A stretch of DNA of 64,000 nt from Caprimulgus europaeus (GCA_907165065.1 OU015524.1:52989295-53053294), one strand, 5' to 3'. Positions 26,501-40,475 are shown, counted from the stretch's first letter. Notes: generated by a model not told the origin, from the sequence alone. Numbers and translations are program-made.

Positions 26501-29500
26501 AGAAATAGGTCCCTCCAGACTTGTTTTTAATTTAAGGGTGACAAAGCTGAGAAACATGGTGTACAAGCAAAAGCTTGCAGAGTAGAAAAGAATGATTGCA
26601 TAAAGAAATTAGATCCTCTGGCATGAAGTTTCATATTTACACAGTCTGCTCATTACATTTCATGGCAACCCTACAATTCAAGAGACTTGTTGTCAAGCAC
26701 GTAAGAATAAATCAAGCAAAGTCCATAATTCAGCAAGAGAAGTCATTCCTAGTCCTGCTAGTCCTTCCTAGCAGAAGGGAGAGGCAAAAAGAATGGACTG
26801 CCACGTATTGTTCATTAACTGTAGAATGGATTTTTTTTGCTGCAAATAGGGAGAGCTGTCACAGAATAACAACCTAGCAACATGTCGTGCTGTGTGGAAA
26901 TGTTTTTAAACACTTCTATGCCTATTGTATGATGTCTCTCCAAAATAATATGCTCCTTAAAGTCTTTAGGAACATTTCCTCTTCAGAACTCTCTTTGATA
27001 TTATATACATGATCCCATTTCACTTAAGGGAGTAAGGTTTTATTAATTTGTGAAATACAAAAGAAAGCAACATAGATTAATAGGCAATGTGCTTTATGTT
27101 AGAATCATTGTATAATTCTGCTCAACTTATCCATTGGCCTTGTTTAGATTCTGAAGTTCATAGAGTAGTAGAAGTGCCTTCCTTGGTGTCTGCCAATTGA
27201 TAATGAACCGGAAGAAGGTCCAGGTGACTTCACCAATTGCTATATCTCTCTCACAGGATTGTTCTAGTGTGTTGTCAATCTCCACTAAAGGCCAGAGTTT
27301 CCTTGTATACAGCCATTGTAGTTACCCCAAATGCCTGCAAATCAAAACACATATGATCTAGTTTTAAGTTTTAAAGTATCATCTGAAAAATCTCTGGGGC
27401 ATATGCCACATCAAACCCAAATATCTGCTGCCAAAAGATGAAGGATTGGTTAAATTATCTGGCTGAGCTGTTAAGCCATGAACATGTACATTCTAGACAA
27501 GCCCAGGAAATGAGTCTATTTTCTGAAATTCCTTTGAAAAACATGTACTCCAGGCATACTGAGGAAAGCATTTTAGCAAAAAAATGATGGCTCACCATGC
27601 ATTTGTCATACAGAGATTATCATAGGAGATTTCATCTTTATTCTTTAACAAGTTTAATTGGACTAAATTATATTAACAACAGGTGTATTTTAACAGAAAA
27701 TCTAAAGAAACTATGTGACACCAGGCACTGGTATTAAAGTGCAGAGCTTTTAGTTTCTAGATTGAAAAAAAAAAAAAAAGCAAAACAAAACAACCAAACA
27801 ACAATTTATGTATTTTTTAATGTCTGAAAAGCATTAGCACTCTTAGTTTAGCAACATGAGTGACAAAAGAAAACTCAACTTTTATTTATCTACCCCAAGA
27901 TTTTATACTGCCATTATCCCTGCAAGTATTTGAGCACCCTTCATGTAAAGATGTCTGAAAGAGTAAAACCTCTTTATGTAACTGCAGGTATTTTTTGCCT
28001 TCTCAGAGCTGAAGATCCTTCTCCTGCTGAGGACTTTTTGTAGGAAATTGATATTGGTACTGGTCTGCCAAGGAAAGATGGCCTTTATGTTTACATGGTC
28101 TGCATGTGTGGTTTGCCCATCAGTCTCTCCCATACTAGGTGTTGAACAAGCTGGTTCATTTCAGTCATATGGAAGAGGCTTACAGCCTTAAGTAAGTCCT
28201 GAGAAGTTTAAAAAAGTCAGGAACTGGATCTAGGATATGTACCTAAATCCCACCACAGGAAAAAACATAAAACTTGTCCATCCCACATTCAGTTGGGTAG
28301 CCGTGTGCCGGTTCCTCAGTGGTCACACCAGTTCTGGCCTGATTGTCAGCCTGAGCATAGCTCTGTGGCATCCCTAGCTTGTGTGATGTCTTCCTCAGCA
28401 GTAGGACTCACAAGGAAGAAATGTGATTTTTGAAGTAAGAAGAGGCAAGCATTAGGATAACAAAAGTATGCAACTTAATTCAGTTTCAGAATTTCATTAA
28501 AAAGCTTGTTTAATTTAGGTATTTATTTTTGTTGCTTCAGGGGCAGAACTTGCATGCCTGTTTGGGCTTTCATTTTCTGATTTAGCTTTTGAAGATTACC
28601 AGTGCTGTGAGTGTGAACAGGGATTATGTATGCTCAAAACTGTGAAGTTGAGGAGAGCCGAGGCTGCTCGGCACTTCCCAGAGGAAAGCATTTTGATCCA
28701 AGAGAATGAGCACTGGATTTGGCCCCAAATGCCAATTCTGCCATAGATTCCCCACATGGCCCTCAGAGAAGAATTTTGTTCCACTTTCATGGACAGTAAA
28801 TGCAGATAACAAGATGCATTTCATCTCATAGCAGCAATACAATCATTAAAGTTTATGATTCATTTGGGCACCATTGTAAGGAATGCTCTAGAAAGGATCA
28901 CGAGGAAAAGAATAATTCTGCATTCATTCCATGGTGTAACCACTAGTTAAGTAATGAGGATAAAAATAGTGAACGGATGTTGGGTTCAGCATACCCCACT
29001 ACACTGAATGAAGTTGGGAACGGGGGAAATATATGGTTGTGTTATTAAGGACTGGCAGATACATGGTGCCAAATTAAAGTTGGATGGACAGCTTCATTTC
29101 TGGCATTCTATAACTTTGAATGCTTGGCTTTTCAAGTGGAACATTATTTCTTAATTTAATAAAATTGTAGTTTTAGTCACCTGTACTGTGCAAAAAAAAT
29201 CCACTGAAAAATACCCACCAAAGTGACACCACATGATTAGAATTCCTGCTGTGTAGAATGGGCAGCAGTTGGTGGCGTATTAAACAAAGAGATGAAGAGA
29301 TCACTGCATGATGGATTCTTCAGTCCAGCAGGTGAGTGGCAGGAGAGAAACTCCCACTGATGAAACCTGTGTAGGAACCTGTAGACTTTGCTGTCTCAGC
29401 AGTCATTTAATAAAGCACCTAAAACCAGCTTTGAGGCATGAGTCTCAAGTATCATCTCAGCTTTCCTACACCAACTCATATTTTTGACACTAGGCATATC

Positions 29501-30555
29501 CTAAATATTGTGTTGGATTGAGACTTTTTTTTGTCAGTTTTATAGTTTTCAAAAATGAATAAATTTGCTCCAGCTCTCACCCGTTTATAAGAAGATCCTC
29601 ACTGTAGTTGAGAGATAGAAACTTAAAAGTCCTTGAAACTAAAATCAGGAATCTTGAAATACATTATTATTTTCAAAAATCAAAATAGCTATTAGGTCAA
29701 ACTCCTTAAATTTCAAATGTTTTGAATGATTTTCTGGAGGTAAGAAGCAGAATAGTAGGTCAACTAGAGAAAAAAAAGACCTGAGAAGACTTCTTTGAAG
29801 TAGTTTATAAGAGACTAACAGAATAAATGTTTTCATTTAGGAGAAAAAGCAGAAAAAGAAAAAAAATCCTCTGTTTAATATCTATGGCATGTCATGTGAC
29901 AAGCTGCTATTTGAAAAGACTGTTTACGGTTGTTAAAACTTCACATACATCTGAGAACAAATTTTGGAAGAAAAGCTCTCTGATCTGCAGCACACATATA
30001 AGCATGCGTAAGAAAGAAAGTGTTTGCTAGGTCCAGCAAAAGGAACTAATGTCGACTGTAGCTTTAGGACATTTTAAATAAACACCTTCAGTTCTAAATG
30101 GAACTTCTATATATTGAATCTGTAACTCTCTCTGTTCTTTAACTGAGTTTCCTTCTGCCAAGAACTGGATTCTTTGGTGTTTTGCATCTACTGCAGCAAG
30201 AAACTGCAAAAGTGGCCCAACGAGCCAGCTTGTTAGAAAGAAAATGTCCATCATCTAAAAGCTGTGTGACAACCACGTATGAAGAGTTTCTCCATCACAG
30301 AGATAAATCACAGACAGAGAGCCGCAACAGCATGGAGAGGAGTGGGTTTGTGCTCTGTGGTCCACAATACGTTATCCCATTTAATTTTCTGTGTGAATGT
30401 TTGAGACTGGGTTAACATTTAAGAATGATCTCTATGGCAAAAAGTGTTCAGACACCTTTAAAATTGTTGAGATCAATACCAGTCATTAGAGGATTAGATT
30501 AAACAAACAAGGGAACAAACTGCAGCATTTCTGAAGTAGTCAGGAACTTTTTGTT

Positions 30556-30587
30556 CCTATAAATTAAATGTCCCTATAAATTAAATG
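30556..30587 (+). repeat. Short direct tandem duplication
   Basis: The 15-base unit CCTATAAATTAAATG occurs at 30556-30570 and again at 30573-30587, separated by two bases (period 17). It looks like a simple slippage duplication. Confidence 0.85.
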
Positions 30588-33013
30588 ACAGACTAACTAA
30601 TAATGCCCGATTTGTACACTTAAAGATACTTTACAGAGTAAACTTAAAGATCTTCTCCAAAGATATTTGGAGAAGTTAATTTTTTAGTAGAATATCTTAC
30701 CAGGAGAAAATAGGAGAAAAGAATAAAAGAGGAATTGAAGAAAGATAAATACATACTGATAGAAAATAAGTAGAAATACTTCATTTTATGTTACAACATT
30801 TTTCTTGCCTGTTGTCAAAGTTCGGTATGAATCCAAGGCCTCTGGGTCATCAGCCACACATCAGACTAATAATTACGAAAGTATTTTTAGTTGATAGATT
30901 TTCATCTCAAGTTTTCCAAAGTTAGTATAATTATTTGTATTTTGTATATGGGGAACCTCAACCAGGAAGAGCAAATTACTTTTCTAGCATTACGTGGCAT
31001 GTTAGCAGTGGCTGGAAATAAAACACAAACAGAGATTCTGGGATGTTGTTTTGACATTTCACACCATGGTGCCTTTCTAGAAATGAGAGATGACTTAGGA
31101 CTGTGAGCCACGCAAACACTGCGATAGCCTTTTTTTTTTAAGAATCTGTGATTAAATCCACTGAGTGACAGAAAAAATTTGTTGCCTTTCTACTTTCATT
31201 GTAAACTTGCTACAATTGTCTCGGTTCCTTTTATGGTTTTGCCTAATTTGATCTGTGCGTTTTGGGGCTCTTTTCATGATCTGATGACTTTCTGAAACTG
31301 AAGATTCTGAGATTAGGCACAAACATGCACAGTGTCTTCTCTCTCTTTCTCCCTTTTGTCCATCTTTCTTCTCTTTGATTTCTTGAAAATTAGCAGTAAT
31401 TTTATATGTCCCATTTCTTCCAGATTTCCTTGCAGCATTGCTCACTCCAATTTTAGGAATTCACCATGCTTGCCTTCTTTTCAAATTCCACTGACATCTC
31501 TAAGCTGCCCTAGGAAAATAAATTATGCTGATTTGAAGTACTCTGGGAGGAAAGCTTCTCCCCTCATCCAGAGAACCCTAGGAAAACACTTCCACAGTCT
31601 TAGACTACAAGGCAATTGCTGTCCCCTAATCAAGAGTGATTAGACCCCTCTGGTAAGCTTAGAGACAAATGCTGTTGGAAATCTTACAGCAAATCAAAGC
31701 TTGTTCACAGGCTGCTAGGGAACCATCATGACTGGACAGTGATGAGATGTCTGTCCTGAATTAATTTCTTGTGAATTGTGTAAAGTGTAAGGCCTGAGAA
31801 TATTATCTCTGACATAAACAGACTGTGCTCACAAAACAGTTTGCTGTGTAACTCATGTTACCTTGGTGAGAGGATGGAAAGTGGGATAAAGACTGTAATT
31901 GCATTCCATGTTATCTGGTTGGAAGAACAGTCCTAAGGCCTAAATACATAACCCAGTGGCAGCTTTATGTACTCTCGTGGCAGTAATTTGAAAACTAGCA
32001 AATAATAATCAGTCATTAATAATTTCTAGTATAACTTGATAGCAGACAATTAAGCCAGATGCCCTTTTCCTTGCTCACTGTTACTCATGGAATTAGCAAC
32101 GTTTACATACTAATGTTCAGCTTGATTGCTAAACAGCTTGCAAAAAATTTCTAAAGATCCTGATCTAATATGGGTTAGGGCTCATTAATTTGTTTAATTA
32201 GTTCACTTCTCTAGCTAACTATGGAGCTTAATGAATAAATAATAAAAAAACAACAACAACAAACAAGCAAAAAAAAAAAGAACCTGGGCTTTTGAAACAT
32301 TAGGTATGGAAAGTGTGAAAGTGTGCAATTATTTTTTGAAAAAACATCCTGTGGCTGCCATTTAGAAGAGTATATCATAAAGAGTGAACACAAATATTCA
32401 GTTGCCAGGACTTCTGTCTAGAGTGAGCTCTTTATTTTCTTTTCTGTTCAGACAATTTAGAGATGTGTAGGCAATGAAGTCTCCATAGAATAAATAGAGA
32501 TTGAGGGAATAATGCTGCACCTTAGGCAGATCAAAGTGACAGTAGCTTATGTTTAACTGTCTGTTGCTAACAATGCAGAAAATAGTCAGCAGTGTTTTAA
32601 CAATCCCCACAAAAATAAGTAGTTATGGAAAAATGATAAATATCTAAAGCAAGAAGGAGCAACATTATACAATGTACATAGATCAGCAGTACAGTGATGA
32701 AAATTGGCACTGACCCAAGCGTCATGCCAGTCTGAAGGTCAAAAGTGTCTTGGGAGCTGACCAGAGCAAGGATAGATAAACTATTGTCTTTGTCCCTCAG
32801 CTGATCAGCCAGCTGGCAGAAACGCTCAGCCCCTGATCCCCAGCTGCCAGCACTCCATGGACTGAGTGGTGACGCTGCTCAGGAAGGATCTGGCAAAGAA
32901 GGCACATACGCCAGGGACAGGTCAAGAACTGGAGCACCGTGATGGAGTACACACTGAAGAAAGAAAATGGCTTCAAGGACACTCTGGTCCTGTACACACA
33001 CACATTAACATAG

Positions 33014-33080
33014 AACAAAACAAAAACAAAAACAAAAACAAAAACAAAAACAAAACAAAAACAAAAACAAAAACAAAAAC
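33014..33080 (+). repeat. Microsatellite (CAAAAA)n
   Basis: About eleven units, mostly CAAAAA with two CAAAA interruptions (near 33016 and 33051). A-rich arrays of this kind often grow from the tail of a retroposed sequence. Read in frame it encodes a Lys/Asn/Thr run, which should not be mistaken for a protein. Confidence 0.95.
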
Positions 33081-35956
33081 TGCTTTTCTCAGTGAACCTG
33101 AAGATTGGGGTTTTTTGCAAATATAGGTAAAGCGATTGGGGAATTAAACCCAACTTCGTTCTCACACCATCATAGTAGTCCCACGCTATATTTGTATTCC
33201 AAATATGTTATTTCCACATCTTCCCTTAAAGAATGCTGATTGAAAAAAAATGCTAATATGATTAGCAAAAACATTTTGCTTATGCAGATACATTGAGCCT
33301 GAAGGTCTTTAAAGAAGAATAGAACATTTAGATGAAGACAATGCATCACTATGGAAGCTGGTAGAGTATTATTTTCTTATTCTTTTTCTTTTTTTTTTTG
33401 TTTTTTATGGTTGAAAGTGGTGCCACACCTGTAAAACCATTATCCAAATACCTACAGAACTGAGGAGCAATGGGGATAAGATGATATATATAGTATTGCA
33501 GCAGGAGCTACTAGCTTTCCCAGTAATGAAGGTTGACAATCGCCATTATTGTTTAGCCTGCTTGAAACTTAAGGAAACCTTATCCATGCCAGGTGTCTGC
33601 CTCAGGCTGAAAATATCTAAAACTTGTCAGCAAGACCTGTTCAAACATTTCTCAATAATGAATTAGAGGGGAAAAAAATGACTGTCCTAAGTCAAGGAAA
33701 AAAGCCTTTATTTTGATTGGAAATATTTGAACTCCCATGCTCGGCAGCAGGATATTGAAAACTGATACGGGGGTAGCACAGGAGTAGCACAAATCAGACT
33801 TTACATATCCATAAAAAACTCTTAAAATTGGTCAAGGGCCTCTTAGACACCTCAGTTCAAACATTAATTTTAGCAACTGGCAGTTAAAATCAGCTGTAAG
33901 AAAAACACATAGTTACAACTTAAATTCCATCATAATCTCCCCAAAAATTAGACTGAAACTATTATTTTACTTTGGTTTTGTTATGACCTGCTCCATTACA
34001 TGACCTTATGGTCTCTTAAGGCACAGAACAGCACTGAGGCCAACACAAAATACAGTAAGTATGGTTAGTTTCATTCAGAATCTTCATCAGAGAAGTTTTC
34101 CCTTTGGAATGGGAATAGAGAAAGAAAAGGGCTTTTTCACCTCTCCTGTCATAGCTGTGAAACTGGGCAGCAAAGAATGCCGTGGAAAGCATCTACATTT
34201 TCAGCTGAACCTGTGGTGAGTGAATAAGTATGGTGTATATTTAGGTTTACATGCATATTAGCTGTATTTTCAGGTCTGGTGTAATATGGATCTTTTTCAT
34301 TCTGCGTCCCACCACAAAAATGAAGAAGCTGGCTGCATGTGGCAAAGCTCATGCATATGAATAACCTCTAGAAAGTGGAATGGATGGGATGATTCACAGT
34401 GCCTGAAGTTCTGCACTTGCTTAGATGTGTAAGCACAATGGAGTGTTAGTATAACATAGTTTAAAGAAAGTCACAGAATGCTTTTTGTTTCAGTTTTTCT
34501 GCTTTGCTCCAAGTGCAAGATGTAACAAATGCTACTTTAAAGGGTTGTTACAAGTGAAATAAATTTTAACTAATTGAAATGAAATATCTGGATCAATGTG
34601 GATTTCTTTATCATAGTGTCCAGCTTTCACTCTTTACACACTAAGTATCTATGTAATTTGCTATCTATGTATCCAAGTCACATCTTACTTCAGTCATACA
34701 TCTGTAGCTGCAGATATTGCTCAGTGTGGTGCAGGAAAAGTACACTTGTCAACCAAGATAAGCTAAGAAAGATAAAGATTTTAGATAAGAAAGACACAAA
34801 ACATGTTGACTCATCAACATAAACATAATTGGGAGCTTCTAATGCTTTCCAGTACTTCAGTTTTAGAACTGGTTTAAAACACATGAAAAATGTTTGCCTC
34901 GGGCACCTCATGTCTGGTTGGTGCCTACTGCAGAGTCCTCCCTTGCCCAGCTGGAGATGCTACCATTTGCTGCTCAACTAAACCCTCTGACCTCACCTCC
35001 AACTTCAGCTACTCACAGCCTTGATATTTGGGTGTAGGTGCCATTACTTAATCACTATCAGGTAGGTCATTGCCTAGTCTTCTATGTTGATGAGATATCA
35101 AAATTACCCTGACTTTGTGGAAGAGACTGTGGATGGAAAGTAAGGGCCCTGCACGGAAGAACTTCTTTTCCCTTCCTAGCACATGGCTTGGGAGTACTGA
35201 GGACAACAGGGGGATGACTAGTGACTGTTGGAAAAGGTATTGGGGTAATCTGGGGAAATAAGGCCCCATAAAAAATGGAGTAAACGGATAGTAAGGGAAG
35301 AAAGAGTTTACAATACTACTTCTCTCCGTATTTCACAAACTATCCTGTCTTGCTTCCCTGAACCTCAGTCAACTGCTCTCCTCCCTCCTGACCCTCAGTC
35401 TTCAGGCCTGCAATGATGCTCTACACACACTCCTGTTTTGACACAGATCTGCCTCCCAATAACACTCCTGGGGAGCACTACTCTGGTTCAATACTAGACT
35501 ATTTGAACTATTATCTTCTTCAGAGTGCTGATAATGAAGGCAAATGATTTACCATTCTCAGAGGCAGAGAGGAAAAAAGTAGGTATTTGCAGTAGGGAGA
35601 ATTCAAAGCTGTTTCTCTCAGTCTGTTGTCTACCTAGATGAAGATTTACCAAAAGAAGACAGAGTTCAGCAGATCTTTAGCACTTCCACTAGCACTTGCT
35701 CCCACATTCCAGTCAAAGCCAGAGGATGAGAGTCTCTCAGTCGCCCTTCTAGCCCCATTCACCTCCTGATACTGCAAAGGCACAAAAGACTTTTCAAAAG
35801 AACAGAATTAACAATAAAACAAAAAACAAACATAGCCCAGAACTATGTTAACAGGAAGCCTATAAATAGGGAACAAGTAAGCTACCCTATCCTCTTGCAA
35901 GACCATCAGGCCTCATGAGAGAGGCCTCTTTCCTGGGATCATCTGGGCTCTCTCCA

Positions 35957-35983
35957 GACATTTGCCAAAGACTGGCAAATGTC
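35957..35983. repeat. Perfect 11-bp hairpin, 5-nt loop
   Basis: GACATTTGCCA at 35957-35967 is the exact reverse complement of 35973-35983, with loop AAGAC. The stem is too short for a microRNA precursor. Perfect arms of this length with a short loop are slightly more than expected by chance in 64 kb, so the functional value is low. Confidence 0.85.
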
Positions 35984-36310
35984 ACTGTTTGATGTGACTT
36001 CCTCATGGCTGGTTTTCCTTCCTCTTCGAGACAAAACATTTGTCTATTACTTCATTATATAGACCGTTATTTTATGTGTTTTAATAAAAACTTAATATTT
36101 ATTCTTCTAGATTTTCCAATACATATTTAGGGTTGTCTAATAATAGTTTTGCCTGCAGGCATCCAAGGTACCTTTTGCAACTGACACAGAGACAGTATCT
36201 GTATTTCTGCAACCACATCTTTCAAGTATAAGTAGAATTCTCCTCTATGTAGGCTGGGTATATATTACAAGTTCAAGTCCACATAATACAGTTAAATTTG
36301 TTGTCAGGAG

Positions 36311-37093
36311 ACAATTTTAACAAGGACAAGTGCTGGATTTTGCACCTCAGACACGGCAACCCTGGACAGACACACAGACTGGGGAATGAGAGGCTGCAGA
36401 GCAGCCCTGCAGAGAGGGACCTGGGGGTTCTGGTTGATGGCAAGTTGAACATGAGCCAGCAGTGCCCTGGCTGCCAAGAGGGACAACCGTGCCCTGGGGT
36501 GCATCCAGCCCTGCATTGTGAGCCGGGCGAGGGAGGGGATCGTCCCGCTCTGCTCTGCGCTGGTGCGGCCTCACCTCGAGTACTGGGGGCAGTTTTGGGT
36601 GCCACAGTATAAAAAGGATCTAAAGCTACTGAGGAGTGTCCAGAGGAGGGCCACAAAATTGGTAAAGGGCTTAGAAGGGAAGCTGTATGAGGAGAGGCTG
36701 AAGTCGCTTGGTTTGTTCAGACTGGGGAAGAGGAGACTGAGAGGAGATATCATCACAGTCTGTAACTTCCCCACAGGGGAAGAAGAGGGGCGGGTCCTGA
36801 TCTCTTCTCTCTGATGACCAATGATAGGACCAGGGGAAATGACAGGAAGATGTGCCAGGGCAAGTTTAGGTTGGACATTAGGAAAAGGTTCTTCACCCAG
36901 AGGGTGGTGGAGCACTGGAATGGGCTCCCCAGGGAGATAGTCATAGCACCAAGCCTGACAATATTCCAGAAGCATTTGGACAAGGCCCTCAGACACATGG
37001 TCTGACTCTTGGGATTGTCTGATGCTAGGGCAAGAGTTGGACTTGATGATCCTTGTGGGTCCCTTCCAACTCAAAACATTCTATGATTCGATA
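36311..37093 (+). mobile_element. CR1 LINE fragment, 5'-truncated
   Basis: A + strand copy of chicken repeat 1, a non-LTR retrotransposon. It begins inside the C-terminal part of ORF2, where the broken frames read [13 protein letters not shown], then [19 protein letters not shown] and [17 protein letters not shown], which are hallmark CR1 ORF2 tail sequences. These lie in different frames (about 36298-36612 and 36518-36814), so the copy is frameshifted and dead. It closes with the non-coding tail GGGTCCCTTCCAACTC and an ATTCTATGATTCGAT end at about 37078-37092, the CR1 3' short repeat. The reverse transcriptase core and endonuclease are absent, as usual for CR1 copies. Confidence 0.95.
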
Positions 37094-39365
37094 TTGCTTT
37101 GTAAGAAGTGAAGCCCAGACAGGGTAATGCTAACATATAATCTTAACTTTCTGTTCATGGGTGCTCTCACACAACTGATGGAGAATATTTTCAGTGGGCA
37201 AAAACTAAGCATGTGTTTGTAGACTGCAAACTCATATATATCTCATGTAGCTTTAATTCAATCCTCATGTTTATGTGCTTTGTTGTCCAGTGTTTTACTT
37301 GCCGCAGCATTATTTTTTCCACAGATCCCCAGCCTTGCATGCTTAACTTGATCTCTACTGTTTCTGTGTTACTATCCCTAAAAGCAGTAGTTTGGGACAT
37401 TTCCCTAGAAAACCACTATTAAAAGAAAGCATTCAGTCACCTGCGCTGCTCCTGGTAGTACAATCTGTCTATCATAACAATAGTGTATTACAACACAGAT
37501 TTCTTTTTTCCCCTTGACTATTGGGAAATGCTACATGGAGCAGAGGAAGTGTTCTGTGCATCCTCCACCTGATCAGAGAAGTGCATGGAGATAGATAACA
37601 TGTGTGCAAATCTGTTCAGTCACAGAATCCAAGCAGCTGTGCTTCCTTACCTGGATACAGAGAAATCTTCCATGTGTGGTACTTCTCCCACTTTTCCAGC
37701 TACTCACACCACCCCTTCAGCTACGAATTTAACTTCTAATGCAACTACAGGGGAGAGCAGACAAAACACATCCCTCTGCTTCAGGCAATAATGTGCCTCC
37801 TGAAGCTTTCCTGGCCTGACTATCTGGCTGAACGTCCTGCTGTCCCTTCCTCACTGCAGGCTGACAAGAAGAAACATGAAGAATTCCTCAGTCGCTGCAG
37901 AGAATAAAAAGCTTAGAAGAATGGGAAGGAGAGTATGAAAAGAAAAAGTCATTTAAAAAAAAAAGAAAAAAATGAAAGGCCTAAAATGAGGTGAGATGGA
38001 GAACATCCAAGGGAAAAGGAAATAAAAATAATTTTAAAAAGACAGAAATGGAAGATACTAAAGAATTACAGTTGGTATGATGAAAATAGAAGGGAGATAA
38101 GGCAAAATGAGGTTGTAGAGGAAGTAGAGGTTAGACTAACATGGGAAAGATTAGAAGAAGTACTCTTGAAGGAAGAGAGATAGACATTAAGGATCTGAAA
38201 AAAAAGGAAGCTACAAGGTCATCTTACAAGCAAAGATATTTTACCAGTCCTTTGGTATTCATCATGTAATGAACATTAGGCTATTAAAACTTGTGAAACA
38301 TTTCCAGTGAGCAGCCAGTTCCTTGAACCCAGCTGCTTTTGGAAGCCAGTGTTCTGACATGTGGATAAACTGATAATTTAGCAAAGGACCCCAGTGGATG
38401 GGCAGGCTAAAAGCAGCAAACAGCAACTGGAAAAAAAAAAAAAAAAAAAAAAAAAAAGCAAAAAAGCTAGTTACTATTCAGACCAGTTTCCAGCCCTCAG
38501 ACTGAGAGGATACCACAAAAGCCTGTTTTGTAAAATTTACATTTTCTCTTCCTCATTCCTGGTATTTCCAGTGCATGGAATGAAAAAACTAATAGCTTTT
38601 ACAATAGCTATTTGAAATACAAAGCAGGCATCTTATTTAAAGGCAACCAACCAGATCAGCTAGGTAAAATGGCACAATAATAACCCTTTCCTGGTCTCCT
38701 AGTATAGGCAACCGAAGGTAAAATATAATAATATAATCCCAATTACCATACCAGGATGCCAGCAACTCTTGTTCAATAGAAGATTTTTTCTGAAATTCAA
38801 CTGGTAAAGTGGAGTCAGTTAAAAAGCAGAATTACGTGCAAAAGATCAAGTGACACCAAAATTTAGCTCACAGCACAAAGATTATGTACCCTGCACTAGG
38901 CGGGTGGTGATTATACTTTTATTTTTTTACCTTGTGCATGGTTGATTATACTGCATCGTAGAGAGGTAGAACAGTAATGACAGGACCGCAAATGACTGAA
39001 TTTTGCCAAGCTGTTCTGCACAGGTGTCAGTCAGCTTGAACAAAATTAATAATAATGAAATTAAGGCAAACTATTAGTTCAGGCAAGATACACTGCTATA
39101 TGTTTGGCCTGCTGTGAAGTAATTAGAATTGATCAAATTATTAATCATGGAAAGTTATCAGTCATATTTTCCCCTTGTTTCTGTTAGTGACTCCTCTGTA
39201 AACAGATCATGACTTTTACAGACTTCTTTTTTTTGTGTGTTGGTTCTGATTGCTCAAAATCAGTATGTGAGAAATATACTAACCTACAGGCTTCTTTCGT
39301 ACTGTTGATAGCAAATTTCAAGTATACTGAAGTACTTGCGTTCAGTTTACTAACAACAGTATAGT
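37094..39365. other. Intergenic DNA between CR1 copies, no gene seen
   Basis: About 2.3 kb of AT-rich sequence. It has a purine-rich stretch near 37900-38220 and an A27 run. The short open frames are not exon-like. Confidence 0.7.
38431..38457 (+). repeat. Poly(A) run, A27
   Basis: Twenty-seven consecutive A bases followed by GCAAAAAAGC. It is the longest A homopolymer noticed in the window. The preceding 300 bases were not recognised as a known element, so whether it is a retroposon tail is unknown. Confidence 0.92.
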
Positions 39366-40475
39366 TCATAGAATCATAGAATGGTTTGGGTTGGAAGGGA
39401 CCTTAAAGATCATCTAGTTCCAACCCCCCTGCCATGAGCAGGGACACCTCCCACTAGACCAGGTTGCTCAAAGCCTCATCCAGCCTGGCCTTGAACACTT
39501 CCAGGGAGGGGACATCCACAGCTTCTCTGGGCAACCTGTTCCAGTGTCTGACCACCCTCACAGTGAAGAATTTATTCCTCATATCTAATCTAAACCTACC
39601 CTCTTTCAGCGAAAGTCATTTCCCCTTGTTCTGTCATTAACTGCCCTTGTAAAAAGTCCCTCTCCAGCCTTCCTGTAGCCCCTTCAGGTACTGGGAGGCC
39701 GCTATAAGATCTCCCTGGAGCCTTCTCTTCTCCAGGCTGAACATCCCCAGCTCTCTCAGCCTGTCCTCATAGGAGAGGGGCTCCAGCCCTTGGATCATCC
39801 TCTTGGAGTCCTCTGGACCTGTTCTAACTGGTCCACGTCTCTCTTGTGTTGGGGACCCCAGAACTGGATGCAGTACTCCAGGTGGGGCCTTATGAGAGCA
39901 GAGTACAGGGGGAGAATCACCTCCCTCAACCTGCTGGCCACGCTTCTCTTGATGCAGCCCAGGATACAGTTGGCCTTCTGGGCTGCAAGTACACTTGCCA
40001 GCTCTTACTGAGCTTCTCATCCACCACCACTCCCAATTCCTTCTCTTCAGAGCTGGTCTCAACCCATTCATCGCCCAGCCTGTATTTATGTTTGGGGTTG
40101 CCCCAACCCAGGTGCAGGACCTTGCATTTGACCTTGTTGAACTTCATGAGGTTAGCACAGGCCCACCTCTCAAGCCTGTCAAGGTGCCTCTGGATGGCAT
40201 CCTGTCCCTCCAGTGTGTCAACCACACCACACAGCTTGGTGTCGTTGGCAAACTTGCTGAGGGTGCACTCGATCCCACTGTCCATGTCACCGACAAAGAT
40301 GTTGAACAGCACCAGCCCCAATACTGACCCCTGAAGGACAGCAGTAGTCACTGGTTTCCTCTTGGATATCGAGCTGTTGACTGCAACTCTTTGAATATGA
40401 CCATCCAGCCAATTCCTTATCTACCAAGTGGTCCATCCATCAAACCCATGTGTCTCCAACTTAGACACAGTTGCT
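39366..40475 (-). mobile_element. CR1 LINE fragment with partial reverse transcriptase
   Basis: A minus-strand CR1 copy, the longest in the window. Its 3' end is at 39366 (TCATAGAATCATAGAATGG). Reading leftward, the minus strand encodes the end of the ORF2 reverse transcriptase and its C-terminal part: [20 protein letters not shown], then [32 protein letters not shown] and [20 protein letters not shown]. The catalytic-type F-A-D-D motif reads FAND here (40241-40252), so a key acidic residue is changed. A frame break follows after [12 protein letters not shown], and a second frame shows the [19 protein letters not shown] segment (39637-40071). The copy is 5'-truncated and cannot be active. The upstream boundary near 40475 is approximate. 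Confidence 0.95.

Larger units (their letters stand above)
23581..36310. other. Intergenic DNA, no gene seen
   Basis: About 12.7 kb of AT-rich sequence without a supportable gene on either strand. It holds an A-run near 27764, a short tandem duplication at 30556-30587, the (CAAAAA)n array at 33014-33080 and a perfect hairpin at 35957-35983. The stretch just before the (CAAAAA)n array, about 32690-33010, is more GC-balanced than its surroundings and may be an old insertion (see findings). Confidence 0.7.

Noticed and set aside
30652..30675. 10-bp hairpin CTTCTCCAAA with loop GATA
   Set aside because: Roughly one perfect 10-bp hairpin with a short loop is expected by chance in 64 kb.
32866..33126. 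Open frame with Lys/Asn/Thr repeats
   Set aside because: The repeated part is the (CAAAAA)n microsatellite read in frame, not a protein repeat.
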